From positions 62,001 to 126,000 of the forward strand of contig NZ_VUOK01000029.1 of the NCBI RefSeq assembly GCF_009806555.1: DNA of 64,000 nt, given 5' to 3'. This DNA is from Methylobacterium sp. 2A. Lineage in GTDB: Bacteria > Pseudomonadota > Alphaproteobacteria > Rhizobiales > Beijerinckiaceae. Positions 53,023 through 62,118 of this stretch are shown piece after piece. The notes beneath the pieces are model-generated. The model saw only the letters and a list, made by a program, of their open reading frames with translations. It ran no database searches and was not told the origin of the DNA. Both the position numbers and the translations under genes were made by a program. How positions within the stretch are numbered: the stretch's first letter is position 1; every line of letters starts with the position of its first letter.

Positions 53023-53877
53023 ATGGAAACGCAGGCGCTGAACCTCACGGTGGCGGACCGGCCGGTGCCGACGCCCTGCGACGTGATCGGGCAGGGACGG
53101 GAGGCGCTGCTGCTGCCGGCCCTCTCGACCATTTCGGCCCGGGCCGAGATGCAGGCCCTCGCCCGCGCGCTCGGGTCCGACTACCGCTGCCGAATCCCCG
53201 ACTGGCCGGGCTTCGGCGCGCGGGAGCGGGCGCGGGTGCCGCTGGCGCCGGAGACGTTTCACGCCTTCCTGGACGCGCTGCTCGACGCCGCCCCGGGTCC
53301 CTACGCGCTCGGGGTCGCGGCCGGCCACGGCGCCGGCTATCTGGTCGCGGCGGCGCGGCGCCACCCCGAGACCTTCGGCCGGCTGGTGCTGGTGGCGCCG
53401 ACCTGGCGGGGGCCGCTGCCCACCGCGATGCCGGGCCGCGCCCACTGGTTCCCGCGCATCCGCCGGGCCGTGGAGGCGCCGCTCCTCGGCGAGGCGCTCT
53501 ACCGGATCAACATCAGCCCGCCGATCATCGGCCGGATGATGCGCGCCCATGTCTACGCCGATCCCGCCCGGGTGACGCCGGCTTTGATCCGGGACAAGCA
53601 CGCGATCACGCGCCAGCGCAACGGCCGGTTCGGCACCGCCGCCTTCGTCACCGGCGGCCTCGACCCGGTGGGCAGCCGCGCGGATTTCCTCGCCCTGTTC
53701 GCGGGCGACCTGCCGCCGGTCCTTGTCCTGCGCCCCGAAGGCGCGCCGCGGCGCTCGGGGTCCGAGATGGACGCGCTGATCGCCTCCGGCCGGGTGACGG
53801 GCGCCACGATCCCCGGGGCGCTCAGCCCGCACGAGGAGCATCCGGAGGCGGTCGCGACCGCGATCCGGGCGGCCTGA
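53023..53877 (+). CDS. Alpha/beta hydrolase-fold protein
   Basis: 284 residues. The fold is visible in YRCRIPDWPGFG, VLVAPTWRGPLP, FVTGGLDPVGSRADFLALF and the C-terminal HEEHPEAV. The nucleophile elbow would be GVAAGHGAGYLVA, where the usual Ser is replaced by His-Gly (GHGAG instead of GHSxG). It may therefore be a non-hydrolytic member or act differently. The ATG at 53023 lies 18 bases after a partial repeat. Substrate unknown. Confidence 0.78.
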   Translation: METQALNLTVADRPVPTPCDVIGQGREALLLPALSTISARAEMQALARALGSDYRCRIPDWPGFGARERARVPLAPETFHAFLDALLDAAPGPYALGVAAGHGAGYLVAAARRHPETFGRLVLVAPTWRGPLPTAMPGRAHWFPRIRRAVEAPLLGEALYRINISPPIIGRMMRAHVYADPARVTPALIRDKHAITRQRNGRFGTAAFVTGGLDPVGSRADFLALFAGDLPPVLVLRPEGAPRRSGSEMDALIASGRVTGATIPGALSPHEEHPEAVATAIRAA

Positions 53878-53969
53878 GGGCGGTCAGGGCAGGGCGCCCG
53901 GAGGATAGCGGGCGCCCTCGCGATCATGCTGCACCGCCCTCGCCCCGGCTTCAGGCGCGGCTCAGATGG

Positions 53970-54257
53970 TCACGCCAACCCTGCCTCGCGTCTGAGCCCG
54001 CGGGCGGCCGTCTCGGTCTCCTCGATCAGCGTATCGATGGCTGCCAAACTGCTGTTTATCTGAGCGTTCAGGTCGGTGCGGATCTTGTCGATCCGTGTGA
54101 GTCCGCTCGAACCCTGCCCTTGCAGGCTGGCAATCTGCGCCGTCAGCTCGGCCCGTCTCCGATGGAGGTCCATCAGGAGCACCTCGATCTGCGCCGCCAT
54201 CAGGTCCGCGACCTGGGCTTGGTCGGCCAATGACATGGTTGCGTCCGCTTCGATCAT
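53970..54257 (-). CDS. Small coiled-coil protein of unknown function
   Basis: 95 residues, nearly all predicted helical and charged: ADLMAAQIEVLLMDLHRRRA, then ELTAQIASLQGQGSSGLTRI, then LIEETETAARGLRREAG. It has no signal peptide or membrane segment. An internal ATG at 54236 (MSLADQAQVADLM) may be the true start. It is convergent with the hydrolase gene. No family recognised. Confidence 0.5.
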   Translation of the reverse strand: MIEADATMSLADQAQVADLMAAQIEVLLMDLHRRRAELTAQIASLQGQGSSGLTRIDKIRTDLNAQINSSLAAIDTLIEETETAARGLRREAGLA

Positions 54258-54472
54258 GGCAGCTTGATTCTACCCCCGGGACAAGCAGCTTAGGTCATCT
54301 GGCTCGCTCCAAGCTTGACGGCGGCTCCTTTGGTCAATCGCCGCGTCCGGCCCGGGTCGAGCGCCCCTGGACACGATCCTTCGCCTGTGCACGGACTGAT
54401 GGGGCCGGCTGAACCGTTCGTCCGGCAGAGCGGGAGCACCCCGCGGAAGCATCCGATAGAGCCCCGGATCCG

Positions 54473-55372
54473 ATGATGCGCCTCCCGCTCCGGCCCCCCT
54501 TCGCTTCGGCGGTCCTCGTCCTTCTGCTGGCATCCGCCATCCCGGCCCTTGCCGAAGAGGCGCCCGGCCCCGCCCCGTCGCCCGCCCCTTCGTCGATCCC
54601 CTCGGCCCCGCCCTCCCTCGGCGCCGACACGCTCAAGCCCGGCAAGCCGGCCGTGAAGCCCTATCTCGCCGACGCGGCGCTGCCGGACGCGGTCCAGATC
54701 CTGCCGCCGCCCCCGGCCCACGATGCGCCCCTCGACAAGGCCGACCGGGCGGCCTTCGCCAACACCCGCGCCCTCAAGGGCAGCCCCCGCTGGGAGATCG
54801 CCGCCAACGACGTGGCGGAGGGCGCGGCCGCGGTGCTGGAGAACTTCGCCTGCGTGCTCGGGACCCGGATCGATCAGGCCCGGGTTCCGGCGGTGATCAA
54901 CCTGCTGGAGCGTGCCCGCCTCGACCTCGCCCATGCCACCCGGGGTCCGAAGGTGCATTACCGGCGCCTGCGCCCCTTCGTGGGCAACGAGGCGCCGATC
55001 TGCGTGCAGCGGACCCAGAAGCTCGCCGACAGCTTCAGCTATCCCTCGGGCCACGCCACCCAGGGCTGGGCCTACGCGCTGATCCTGGCCGCCCTGGTGC
55101 CCGAGAAGGCGACCGCGATCCTGGTGCGCGGGCGGGCCTACGGTGAGAGCCGCGTCGTGTGCGGCGTGCATTGGCTCAGCGACGTGGTGGCGGGGCGCCT
55201 CACCGGCACGTCGGTCTTCGCCGCGCTGATGGGCGATCCGACCTTCCGAGCCGATCTGGAGAAGGCCCGGACCGAACTTCGTGCCGCCATGGCGGACGCC
55301 GGAACGCCCCCCGATCAGGCCGTCTGCACCCGGGAGAACGAGGCTTTGCGCGAGCCGCCGCTGGAGTTCTAG
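54473..55372 (+). CDS. Class A acid phosphatase (PAP2 superfamily)
   Basis: 299-residue exported nonspecific phosphatase. Signal peptide (LVLLLASAIPALAEEA), a Pro/Ala-rich linker, then the three PAP2 motifs: KVHYRRLRPF, SYPSGHATQGW and SRVVCGVHWLSDVVAGR. These match PhoN-type bacterial class A phosphatases. It would release phosphate from organic phosphomonoesters in the periplasm. Monocistronic. Confidence 0.92.
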   Translation: MMRLPLRPPFASAVLVLLLASAIPALAEEAPGPAPSPAPSSIPSAPPSLGADTLKPGKPAVKPYLADAALPDAVQILPPPPAHDAPLDKADRAAFANTRALKGSPRWEIAANDVAEGAAAVLENFACVLGTRIDQARVPAVINLLERARLDLAHATRGPKVHYRRLRPFVGNEAPICVQRTQKLADSFSYPSGHATQGWAYALILAALVPEKATAILVRGRAYGESRVVCGVHWLSDVVAGRLTGTSVFAALMGDPTFRADLEKARTELRAAMADAGTPPDQAVCTRENEALREPPLEF

Positions 55373-55500
55373 GCTCGAACCGTCCCAGTTTTATGCCTTC
55401 TAAGTATTTGATCGACAAGCGCATTTTCATGGATCAACAATACGTGATCGAACCATCGTGAGCCAAGTGCCACCCCCAAGGCACGAAACCAGGGTTCTCG

Positions 55501-55841
55501 ATGTCCATGCGTACCGCCCCCCTCGCGCTGCTCCTCGCCGCCCCGGCCCTCGCGGGTCCCACCCATGCCCAGGACCGGAGCGTTCAGCGCAACGAGATTT
55601 CCGCTGCGGGGCGGGGCGGCGCCAACGTGAGCGGCGGTGATGGCGGCACGGCGGCCACCAGCGGCGGGGGCGGGCCGTCCGGCGTCACCGGCTACGTCGC
55701 CCGCCTCAGCCCGACCGCGACCAAGACCGACACGCCGCTGATCGAGGCCCCGCAATCGGTCCCGGTCGTCACCCGCGGGCAACTCAACGACCGCAACGTC
55801 CAGAGGCGACCGTGATCGGCACCCTGATCTACCGCCGGTAG
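55501..55841 (+). pseudogene. TonB-dependent receptor remnant with large internal deletion
   Basis: The first 100 or so residues (signal peptide LALLLAAPALAGPTHAQ, NVSGGDGGTAATSGGGGPSG, LIEAPQSVPVVTRGQLNDRN) closely match the start of the intact receptor gene 0.5 kb downstream. After AACGTCCAGAG the sequence jumps to GCGACCGTGATCGGC at 55806 and runs ATVIGTLIYRR-stop (55806-55841), matching the last 12 codons of the intact gene. About 2 kb is missing and the join is out of frame, so the first frame stops at 55815. Short direct homology at the junction (CAGAG/GCGACC) suggests slippage or recombination. Confidence 0.88.
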
Positions 55842-56051
55842 AGGCGATTTGCTCAGGCCGAGGCAGGCACCTCCTCGCGGTCTTATTGACGGTTGATGAG
55901 GGGCCGGGATCGGTCGGATCAGCGCCCGGCGCGCCAGATTTTGAAGTGTTCCAAGTGTGTGAAAAGAAACACGTTTTCGACTTGATCTCTGGTCCGTGAC
56001 GACGGGATGGGAGCGGACTGCGCCGCGGGACGGCGCGTCCGGAACTCTCTC

Positions 56052-58268
56052 ATGTCGATGCGTCGCGTACGATACAGTCTGTTTCTCGCCTCCACGGCCC
56101 TGGCCGGCCCTGCCCTCGCGCAGGAGCCGAACGTGCATCTCAACGAACTGACCGTGGAGACCGTCCGGCCGACGGCCCCGCTGAGCGCGAATGTCAGCGG
56201 CGGCGACGGCAACAGCGCGGTCATGAGCGGTGGCGGCGGCGGCCCCTCCGGCGTGACCGGCTATACCGCCCGCGTCAGCCCGGCCGCGACCAAGACCAAC
56301 ACGCCGCTGATCGAGACCCCGCAATCGGTCTCGGTGGTCACACGGGAGCAGCTCAATGACCGCAACGTCCAGAGCGTCAACGAGGCTCTCGCCTACACGC
56401 CGGGATTGTCGACCAACGTGTTCGGCTTCGACCCGCGCAACGATGCCTTCTACATCCGCGGCTTCTCCGAGACCTATGACGGCGTCTTCCGCGATGGCCT
56501 GCGCCAATCCGCCGTCGGCCTCACGGTGCCGCGCATCGAGCCTTACGGCACCGAGGCGCTGACCATCCTGCGCGGGCCGGCCTCGAGCCTCTACGGGCTG
56601 GGCTCGCCCGGCGGCATCGTCGACGTGACCAGCAAGCGGCCGGTCTTCGCGCCCTTCGGCGAGGTCTGGTTCCAGGGCGGCAATTTCGACCGCTACCAGG
56701 GCAACTTCGATATCGGCGCCCCCGTCGCGGGCTCGGACGGCACCATGGCCTACCGCCTCACCGGCGTCGTGCGCCAATCCGACACCTTCCTGCCCGGGGC
56801 CACCGACGATCGCGTCACCGTCGCGCCGGCCTTCACCTGGAAGCCCGCGGCGGACACGACGCTGACGATCCTGACGGAGTATCAGCAGACGCGCCTGCCG
56901 GGCACGGCCGCCTTCTACAATGCGCCGGGCTTCGTGGTGACGCGGCTCTACCAGGGCGATGCCGGCTTCAACACGTTCAAGCAGGAACAGTATCGGATCG
57001 GCTACGCCTTCGAACACCGGTTCACGCCGGACCTCACGTTCCGCCAGAACTTCCGCTACCAGGGCGTCGGGGGCGATTTTCCCTATACGGAGATTACCGG
57101 GATCACCGGTCTGTCTGCGCAGCGCGTCGCGGGTTTCTTCCGCGAGACCCTGCAATCGGTCGCCCTCGACAACCAGCTGGAGGGCCGCTTCCGGACCGGG
57201 CCGATCACTCATACGCTCATCGGCGGCCTGGACTATCTGCATTATGACTGGACCCGCCGCTACGGGTTCGATTTCAATGTCCCCGATCTCGATCTCGCCG
57301 GCGTCACGAACTTTTCACGCTTCGGATATCGGACCTTCATCCCGCGGCCGGTGCTGAACTCGGGCAGCACGCAGGGACAGGATCAGGTCGGCCTCTACCT
57401 GCAGGAGCAGGCGAAGTGGGACCGGCTCGTCCTGACGCTGACCGGCCGGCACGACTGGGTCAATCAGGCTACGTCGAGCGACAGCGCTTTCGTGCCCGGC
57501 GCGCCGCAGCACCAGACCGACGCAGCCTTCACCTATCGGCTGGGCCTGAACTACCTGTTGTCACCGGCCTTCGTGCCGTACGCGAGCTATGCGACGACCT
57601 TCTCGCCGCAGCTCGGCGCCGATGCGCGGGGGCGCACCTTCAGGCCGGCCACGGGCGACCAGATCGAAGCCGGCGTGAAGGTCGCGATCCCCGACACCAA
57701 CATCACCGGCTCGTTTGCCGGCTTCGATATCGTGCAGTCGTCGATCCTGAGGCAGGATCCGACCAGCCTCGCCAATGCGGTGGCCACGGGTGCGGTCGAG
57801 TCCAAGGGCTTCGAGGCCGAGCTGACCGCCAACTTCGCACCCGGCACGAACCTGACCGTCGCCATCACGCAGTTGAACTTCCGCTACCTGCGGCAGACCT
57901 CGCTGCTGACGGGCGCGCCGATCGACGGCAACACGCTCTCGGGCATTCCCGGCACGACCGTTTCGGCCTTCGGGACCTACCAGTTCCCCCTCGGTTCGCC
58001 GCTCCGCGGTGTCCAGATCGGGGGCGGCATCCGCTACAACGGCACAAGCTTCGCCGACGACGAGAACACGGCGCGCAACCCGACCGTCACGCTGTTCGAT
58101 GCCCTGGTCGCCTACGATTTTGCGGCTCTCGATCCGAAGTACACCGGCTTCCGGGCGCAGATCAACGCGTACAACATCTTCGATCGGACCTACACGACCT
58201 GCCAGGCCGGCTACTGCTACCGGGGCGCCCCGGCCACGGTGATCGGCAGCTTGATCTACCGCTGGTAG
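56052..58268 (+). CDS. TonB-dependent siderophore receptor
   Basis: 738-residue outer-membrane receptor. Signal peptide (YSLFLASTALAGPALAQ), a Gly/Ser-rich segment, the plug (about 90-215: PQSVSVVTREQLNDRNVQSV, FYIRGFSETYDGVFRDGLRQ, LTILRGPASSLYGLGSPGG, VDVTSKRP) and a barrel ending TVIGSLIYRW with terminal Trp. It belongs to the ferrichrome/hydroxamate receptor group by plug pattern. The ATG at 56052 follows 45 bases of extra open frame. A truncated paralogue precedes it, evidence of local duplication. No TonB, ABC transporter or Fur-like box was clear nearby. Confidence 0.92.
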   Translation: MSMRRVRYSLFLASTALAGPALAQEPNVHLNELTVETVRPTAPLSANVSGGDGNSAVMSGGGGGPSGVTGYTARVSPAATKTNTPLIETPQSVSVVTREQLNDRNVQSVNEALAYTPGLSTNVFGFDPRNDAFYIRGFSETYDGVFRDGLRQSAVGLTVPRIEPYGTEALTILRGPASSLYGLGSPGGIVDVTSKRPVFAPFGEVWFQGGNFDRYQGNFDIGAPVAGSDGTMAYRLTGVVRQSDTFLPGATDDRVTVAPAFTWKPAADTTLTILTEYQQTRLPGTAAFYNAPGFVVTRLYQGDAGFNTFKQEQYRIGYAFEHRFTPDLTFRQNFRYQGVGGDFPYTEITGITGLSAQRVAGFFRETLQSVALDNQLEGRFRTGPITHTLIGGLDYLHYDWTRRYGFDFNVPDLDLAGVTNFSRFGYRTFIPRPVLNSGSTQGQDQVGLYLQEQAKWDRLVLTLTGRHDWVNQATSSDSAFVPGAPQHQTDAAFTYRLGLNYLLSPAFVPYASYATTFSPQLGADARGRTFRPATGDQIEAGVKVAIPDTNITGSFAGFDIVQSSILRQDPTSLANAVATGAVESKGFEAELTANFAPGTNLTVAITQLNFRYLRQTSLLTGAPIDGNTLSGIPGTTVSAFGTYQFPLGSPLRGVQIGGGIRYNGTSFADDENTARNPTVTLFDALVAYDFAALDPKYTGFRAQINAYNIFDRTYTTCQAGYCYRGAPATVIGSLIYRW

Positions 58269-58386
58269 AGGGCTCGGGAGCAGGCGCCACGGTGATGCCG
58301 GCATGGCAGGTTCCCGCCCCCGGCACTGGAGATCGGCACGCACTTCGTCCTAGAGCCGGAGGCTTGTCCTCCGATCCGGACCCGCC

Positions 58387-59391
58387 ATGCTGTCGACCCT
58401 CCTGGTCGTGCTGCCGATCTTCGCACTCGTCTTCGCCGGGTGGCTCGCCCGGCGGATCGGCGTGCTCGGCGCCGCCGCTACGACGGAGCTGAACCGGTTC
58501 GTGGTCTTCCTGGCCCTGCCGGCGCTGCTGTTCGACGTCACCGCCCATGCCCATTGGGCCGCCCTCTGGAAGCCCGGCTTCATCGGCGCCTTCGGGTTGA
58601 GCAGCCTCGCGGTCTTCGCGTTCACCGTCCTGATCCAGCGCGGGGCCGGGCGTCCCCTGGCGGATGCCGCCCTGGACGGGCTCAATGCGGGTTACGCCAA
58701 TACCGGCTTCATGGGCTTCCCCCTGGCGCTGGTCGCCTTCGGGCCGGAGGCGCTCGCCCCCACCACGGTGGCGGTGATCCTCACGGTCTGCGCGGTGTTC
58801 GCGGTGGCGATCGTGCTGATCGAGACCGGGCTGCGCCGGGCGGTTCCGGCGGGCGGGCAGGGGGGCGGGCAGGGGGGCGGACAGGGGGACAGGGAGGCGA
58901 GCCCGCGCGTGCCGATCTGGCTGGCGGTCGGCCGGTCCCTCATCCGCAACCCGCTGCTGGTGGCGCCGGCGCTGGGCGCCCTGGTGCCGAGCCTCGGCCT
59001 CGCCGTACCGGCGCCCGTGGAGACGTTCCTGAAACTCCTCGGCGGCGCGGCCTCGCCCTGTGCGCTGGTGGCGCTCGGCCTGTTCCTGGCCCAGAAGCGC
59101 CGGAGCCGGGGCGGACAGGACAAGGATGCGCATAGGCGGGTCGCGGCTCTGCTGGTCGGGCTGAAGCTCGCCGCCCATCCGCTGCTCGCCTACGGGCTCG
59201 GCCGGTACGTGTTCGGTCTCCCGCCCCTCCTGCTGCACACCGCCGTGCTGATGGCGGCGCTGCCCACCGGCACCGGGCCGTTCATGCTGGCGGAATTCTA
59301 CCGGCGCGAAGCGGACCTGACCGCCACCGTGGTGCTGGTCTCGACCGTGCTGGCGGTGGTCACCGTCTCCGGCTACCTGGCGACACTCTGA
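58387..59391 (+). CDS. AEC-family (auxin efflux carrier-type) transporter
   Basis: 334 residues with about ten transmembrane segments in two halves. N-terminal LPIFALVFAGWLARRIGVLG, LNRFVVFLALPALLFD and GYANTGFMGFPLAL match the AEC family. A Gly/Gln-rich cytoplasmic loop (about 158-170, GGQGGGQGGGQGD) encoded by a short tandem repeat separates the halves. These proteins export organic anions or act in auxin-like transport; the substrate is unknown. Confidence 0.88.
   Translation: MLSTLLVVLPIFALVFAGWLARRIGVLGAAATTELNRFVVFLALPALLFDVTAHAHWAALWKPGFIGAFGLSSLAVFAFTVLIQRGAGRPLADAALDGLNAGYANTGFMGFPLALVAFGPEALAPTTVAVILTVCAVFAVAIVLIETGLRRAVPAGGQGGGQGGGQGDREASPRVPIWLAVGRSLIRNPLLVAPALGALVPSLGLAVPAPVETFLKLLGGAASPCALVALGLFLAQKRRSRGGQDKDAHRRVAALLVGLKLAAHPLLAYGLGRYVFGLPPLLLHTAVLMAALPTGTGPFMLAEFYRREADLTATVVLVSTVLAVVTVSGYLATL
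58849..58892. repeat. Short tandem repeat in the AEC transporter gene
   Basis: About three units of GGGGGCGGGCAG encoding GGQG. It sits in the central hydrophilic loop, where length changes in steps of 12 bases would keep frame. Confidence 0.7.
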
Positions 59392-59510
59392 AACCCGACG
59401 ACCACGCTCTCGCCGCAGAGGAATCGTAACACCCGCCGCGTAGCTTGATGGCGCGGACACCCCTGTCCGCGCTAGAACGATCCGGCACAGCGGGGCGGAA
59501 CGAAGGCGTG

Positions 59511-60056
59511 ATGGCGAGTTCGGGCGTATCGGTTGCGGGGCGGATCGCACGCCTCGCCTGCGTGGCCAGCCTGGGCTTGAGCCTGTCGGCCTGCTTCCGT
59601 CCGCTCTACGGGCCGACCGCCTCGGGCGAATCGGTCCAGGCGCTGCTCGCCTCCGTGCAGGTCGACGACGTCGCGATGGCTCAAGGGCAGGAGCGGCTCG
59701 GCCATTACCTGCGCAGCGAACTGGTGTTCGACCTCGACGGGTCGGGCCAGCCCGCGACCAAGCGCTACCGGTTGAAGCTCTCGGGTTCCGAGATCGTGCA
59801 GACCCCGATCGTATCCTCGACCACCGGCCGCGCCGAGGCCGGCACCCTGGTGGCCAACATCACGTACAGCCTGGAGGACATGGCGGGCAGCAAGGTCTAC
59901 ACCGAGGGTGTGGCGACCTCGACCGCGACCTACGACCGCTCGGTCCAGCGCTTCGCCAGCCAGCGGGCGGCGCGGGACGCCGAGATCCGGCTCGCCGGCG
60001 TGCTGTCCGATCAGATCAAGAGCCGGCTGGCCGCCGTGCTGTCGACGAAGCCGTGA
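59511..60056 (+). CDS. lptE: LPS-assembly lipoprotein LptE
   Basis: 181-residue outer-membrane lipoprotein that plugs the LptD barrel for LPS export. Lipobox LSAC with Cys28 and the family-typical CFRPLYGPT segment just after it. It has the beta-sheet-rich core of LptE and a C-terminal helix (AARDAEIRLAGVLSDQIKSR). The ATG at 59511 gives a normal lipoprotein signal; the frame opens earlier. holA follows by 6 bases. leuS normally precedes it in this group but does not here. Confidence 0.93.
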   Translation: MASSGVSVAGRIARLACVASLGLSLSACFRPLYGPTASGESVQALLASVQVDDVAMAQGQERLGHYLRSELVFDLDGSGQPATKRYRLKLSGSEIVQTPIVSSTTGRAEAGTLVANITYSLEDMAGSKVYTEGVATSTATYDRSVQRFASQRAARDAEIRLAGVLSDQIKSRLAAVLSTKP

Positions 60057-60062
60057 GCCGAC

Positions 60063-61094
60063 GTGGTCGCCGTCAAGGCCGGTGAGATCGAGGGGCTGAT
60101 CCGGCGCGGGCCCGACCCGCGCATCCCGGTGATTCTCGTCTACGGCCCCGATACCGGCCTCGTGACCGAGCGCGCCCGCAAGCTCGCCGAGGATTTCGTG
60201 CCCGACCCGGCCGATCCCTTCGCGCTGGTCCGGATCGACGGCGACGCCCTGGCCTCCGATCCCGGCCGCCTCTGCGACGAGGCCGGCACGATGGGCCTGT
60301 TCGGCGGCCGCCGGTCGATCTGGGTCCGCCCCGGGAGCCGCAATTACGCGCCGGCGGTCGAAGCGGTGCTGGGGGCGCCGGTGGCCGAGGCCCGGATCGT
60401 CGTGGAGGCGGGCGACCTCGCCAAGAACAACCCCCTGCGCACCCTGTGCGAGCGCTCACCCCGGGCGCTGGCGATTCCCTGCTACGCGGACGACGAGCGC
60501 ACGCTCGCCGACCTGATCGACCGGACCCTGCAGGAGCGCGGCCTGCGGATCGATCGCGCGGCCCGGGAGGTCCTGGCCCGCAGCCTCGGCGGCGACCGGC
60601 GGGCGAGCCTGATGGAGATCGAGAAGCTCGCCCTCTACGCGGCCGGGGAGGGGACCGTGACGCTCGATCACGTCGAGGCCGTCACCAGCGACGTGGCGGC
60701 GAGCGTGCTCAACACCCTGATCGACGCCGCCTTCGACGGGCGCCGGGAGGCCGTGGAGCGCGATTACCGGCGGTTCCGGCACGAGGGTCTGGATCCCGGC
60801 GTGGTGCTGGGCTCGGCCCTGCGGCACGCCCTGACGCTGCTGACGACCCGGCTCGACAATCCCGACAAGACGCCCGCCATGATGGTGGCGACGTGGCGGG
60901 GGCTGCATTTCAAGCGCAAGGCGAGCCTGGAGGGGCAGCTCGGCGCCTGGGCGCCCGGCACCCTGCGTCAGGCCGTGGCGGCCCTGCAGGCGGCCATCCT
61001 GGCCTGCCGGCGGGCCGAGCCGGAGCTCGCCCACGCCCTGGCCTCCGCGGCGCTGCTGCGGGTCGCGGAGGCGGGCGCGCGGCGGCGGCGGTAG
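60063..61094 (+). CDS. holA: DNA polymerase III delta subunit
   Basis: 343 residues; opens the beta clamp in the clamp-loader complex. Family features: ILVYGPDTGLVTERARKLAED at the N terminus, GDALASDPGRLCDEAGTMGLFGG region, ALAIPCYADDE and the C-terminal domain DGRREAVERDYRRFRHEG. The start is GTG at 60063. It follows lptE and converges with parB across a short family A fragment. Confidence 0.95.
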   Translation: MVAVKAGEIEGLIRRGPDPRIPVILVYGPDTGLVTERARKLAEDFVPDPADPFALVRIDGDALASDPGRLCDEAGTMGLFGGRRSIWVRPGSRNYAPAVEAVLGAPVAEARIVVEAGDLAKNNPLRTLCERSPRALAIPCYADDERTLADLIDRTLQERGLRIDRAAREVLARSLGGDRRASLMEIEKLALYAAGEGTVTLDHVEAVTSDVAASVLNTLIDAAFDGRREAVERDYRRFRHEGLDPGVVLGSALRHALTLLTTRLDNPDKTPAMMVATWRGLHFKRKASLEGQLGAWAPGTLRQAVAALQAAILACRRAEPELAHALASAALLRVAEAGARRRR

Positions 61095-61106
61095 CACCGC
61101 GATGTC

Positions 61107-61155
61107 GGGGCTCCACCCCGCCCCCCCGCCAAAGGGCTCGCCCTTTGGAAACCCT
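61107..61155. repeat. Partial family A repeat between holA and parB
   Basis: GGGGCTCCACCCC and CCAAAGGGCTCGCCCTTTGG, the last two hairpins of the full element. It sits between convergent genes and probably acts as the terminator for both. Confidence 0.75.
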
Positions 61156-61163
61156 GATTCCGA

Positions 61164-62057
61164 TCAGCCGTCCGAGACCTTGAACCGGTTGAGCAGCCCC
61201 TGCAGCTCGTCTTGGGTCTCGTAGCGGATCCGGATCTCGCCCGAGGTCTCGTCCTTCGGACGGTACGACACCTCGACGCCCAGCGCCCGCCGGATCCGCA
61301 GTTCCAGGTCGCGCACCGGCGCGGAGCGTTCGGCCGAGAGGCGCGGGCGGCCGGGGCGGGGGGTCTCGGCGGGCTCGGCCTCGGCCGACGCCAGGGCCTC
61401 CACCTGCCGCACCGACAGGCCCTCGGCCACGACCCGACGAGCGAGACCCTCCGGGTCCTTCACCGACAGCAGGGCGCGGGCATGGCCGGCGGTCAGCTCG
61501 CCCGCGGCCAAGCGGTCCTGCACGGCGGGCGGCAGGTTGAGCAGGCGCAGGGTGTTGGCCAAGTGGCTGCGGCTCTTGCCCAGGATCTCGGCCAGATCGC
61601 GCTGCGTGTAGGAAAAGTCCTGCATCAGGCGCTCGTAGCCCGAAGCCTCCTCGATCGGGTTCAGGTCGCTGCGCTGGACGTTCTCCAGGATGGCGAATTC
61701 CAGCGAGGCGCGGTCGTCGATCTCGACCACCACCACCGGCACCTCGTCGAGCCCGGCCCGCTGGGCCGCCCGCCAGCGCCGCTCGCCGGCCACGATCTCG
61801 AACGTGCCCGGCACGTCGCCGATCGGCCGGACCACGATCGGCTGGATCAGGCCGCGCTGGGTGATCGAGGTCGCCAGCTCCGCGAGTTCGACCTCACCGA
61901 AGCTGCGCCGCGGGTTGCGCGGGTTGGGCCGCAGGAACTCGATGGCGACCTTGCGCTGCCCCTCGACCTTCTCGGGCGCCGGCGCGGCATCGCCGAAATC
62001 GCCGATCAGCGCGGCGAGACCGCGCCCCAGCCGGGGTCTTGCCCCCTCCTCCGCCAT
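61164..62057 (-). CDS. parB: Chromosome partitioning protein ParB
   Basis: 297 residues. It binds parS and uses CTP to spread on DNA. The N-terminal CTPase core has PRRSFGEVELAELATSI and the arginine motif GERRWRAAQRAG. A helix-turn-helix follows (YTQRDLAEILGKSRSHLANTLRLL) with a C-terminal dimerisation domain. The ATG at 62057 follows the family N terminus MAEEGARPRLGRGLAALIG, which holds the ParA-stimulating segment. Its perfect targets are visible at 1779 and 63555. Confidence 0.97.
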   Translation of the reverse strand: MAEEGARPRLGRGLAALIGDFGDAAPAPEKVEGQRKVAIEFLRPNPRNPRRSFGEVELAELATSITQRGLIQPIVVRPIGDVPGTFEIVAGERRWRAAQRAGLDEVPVVVVEIDDRASLEFAILENVQRSDLNPIEEASGYERLMQDFSYTQRDLAEILGKSRSHLANTLRLLNLPPAVQDRLAAGELTAGHARALLSVKDPEGLARRVVAEGLSVRQVEALASAEAEPAETPRPGRPRLSAERSAPVRDLELRIRRALGVEVSYRPKDETSGEIRIRYETQDELQGLLNRFKVSDG

Positions 62058-62118
62058 GCTTGCCACCCGTCTCACGCTCCACACGCACCCCGTTTTTCGG
62101 GGGTCTCTCTACGCGCCC

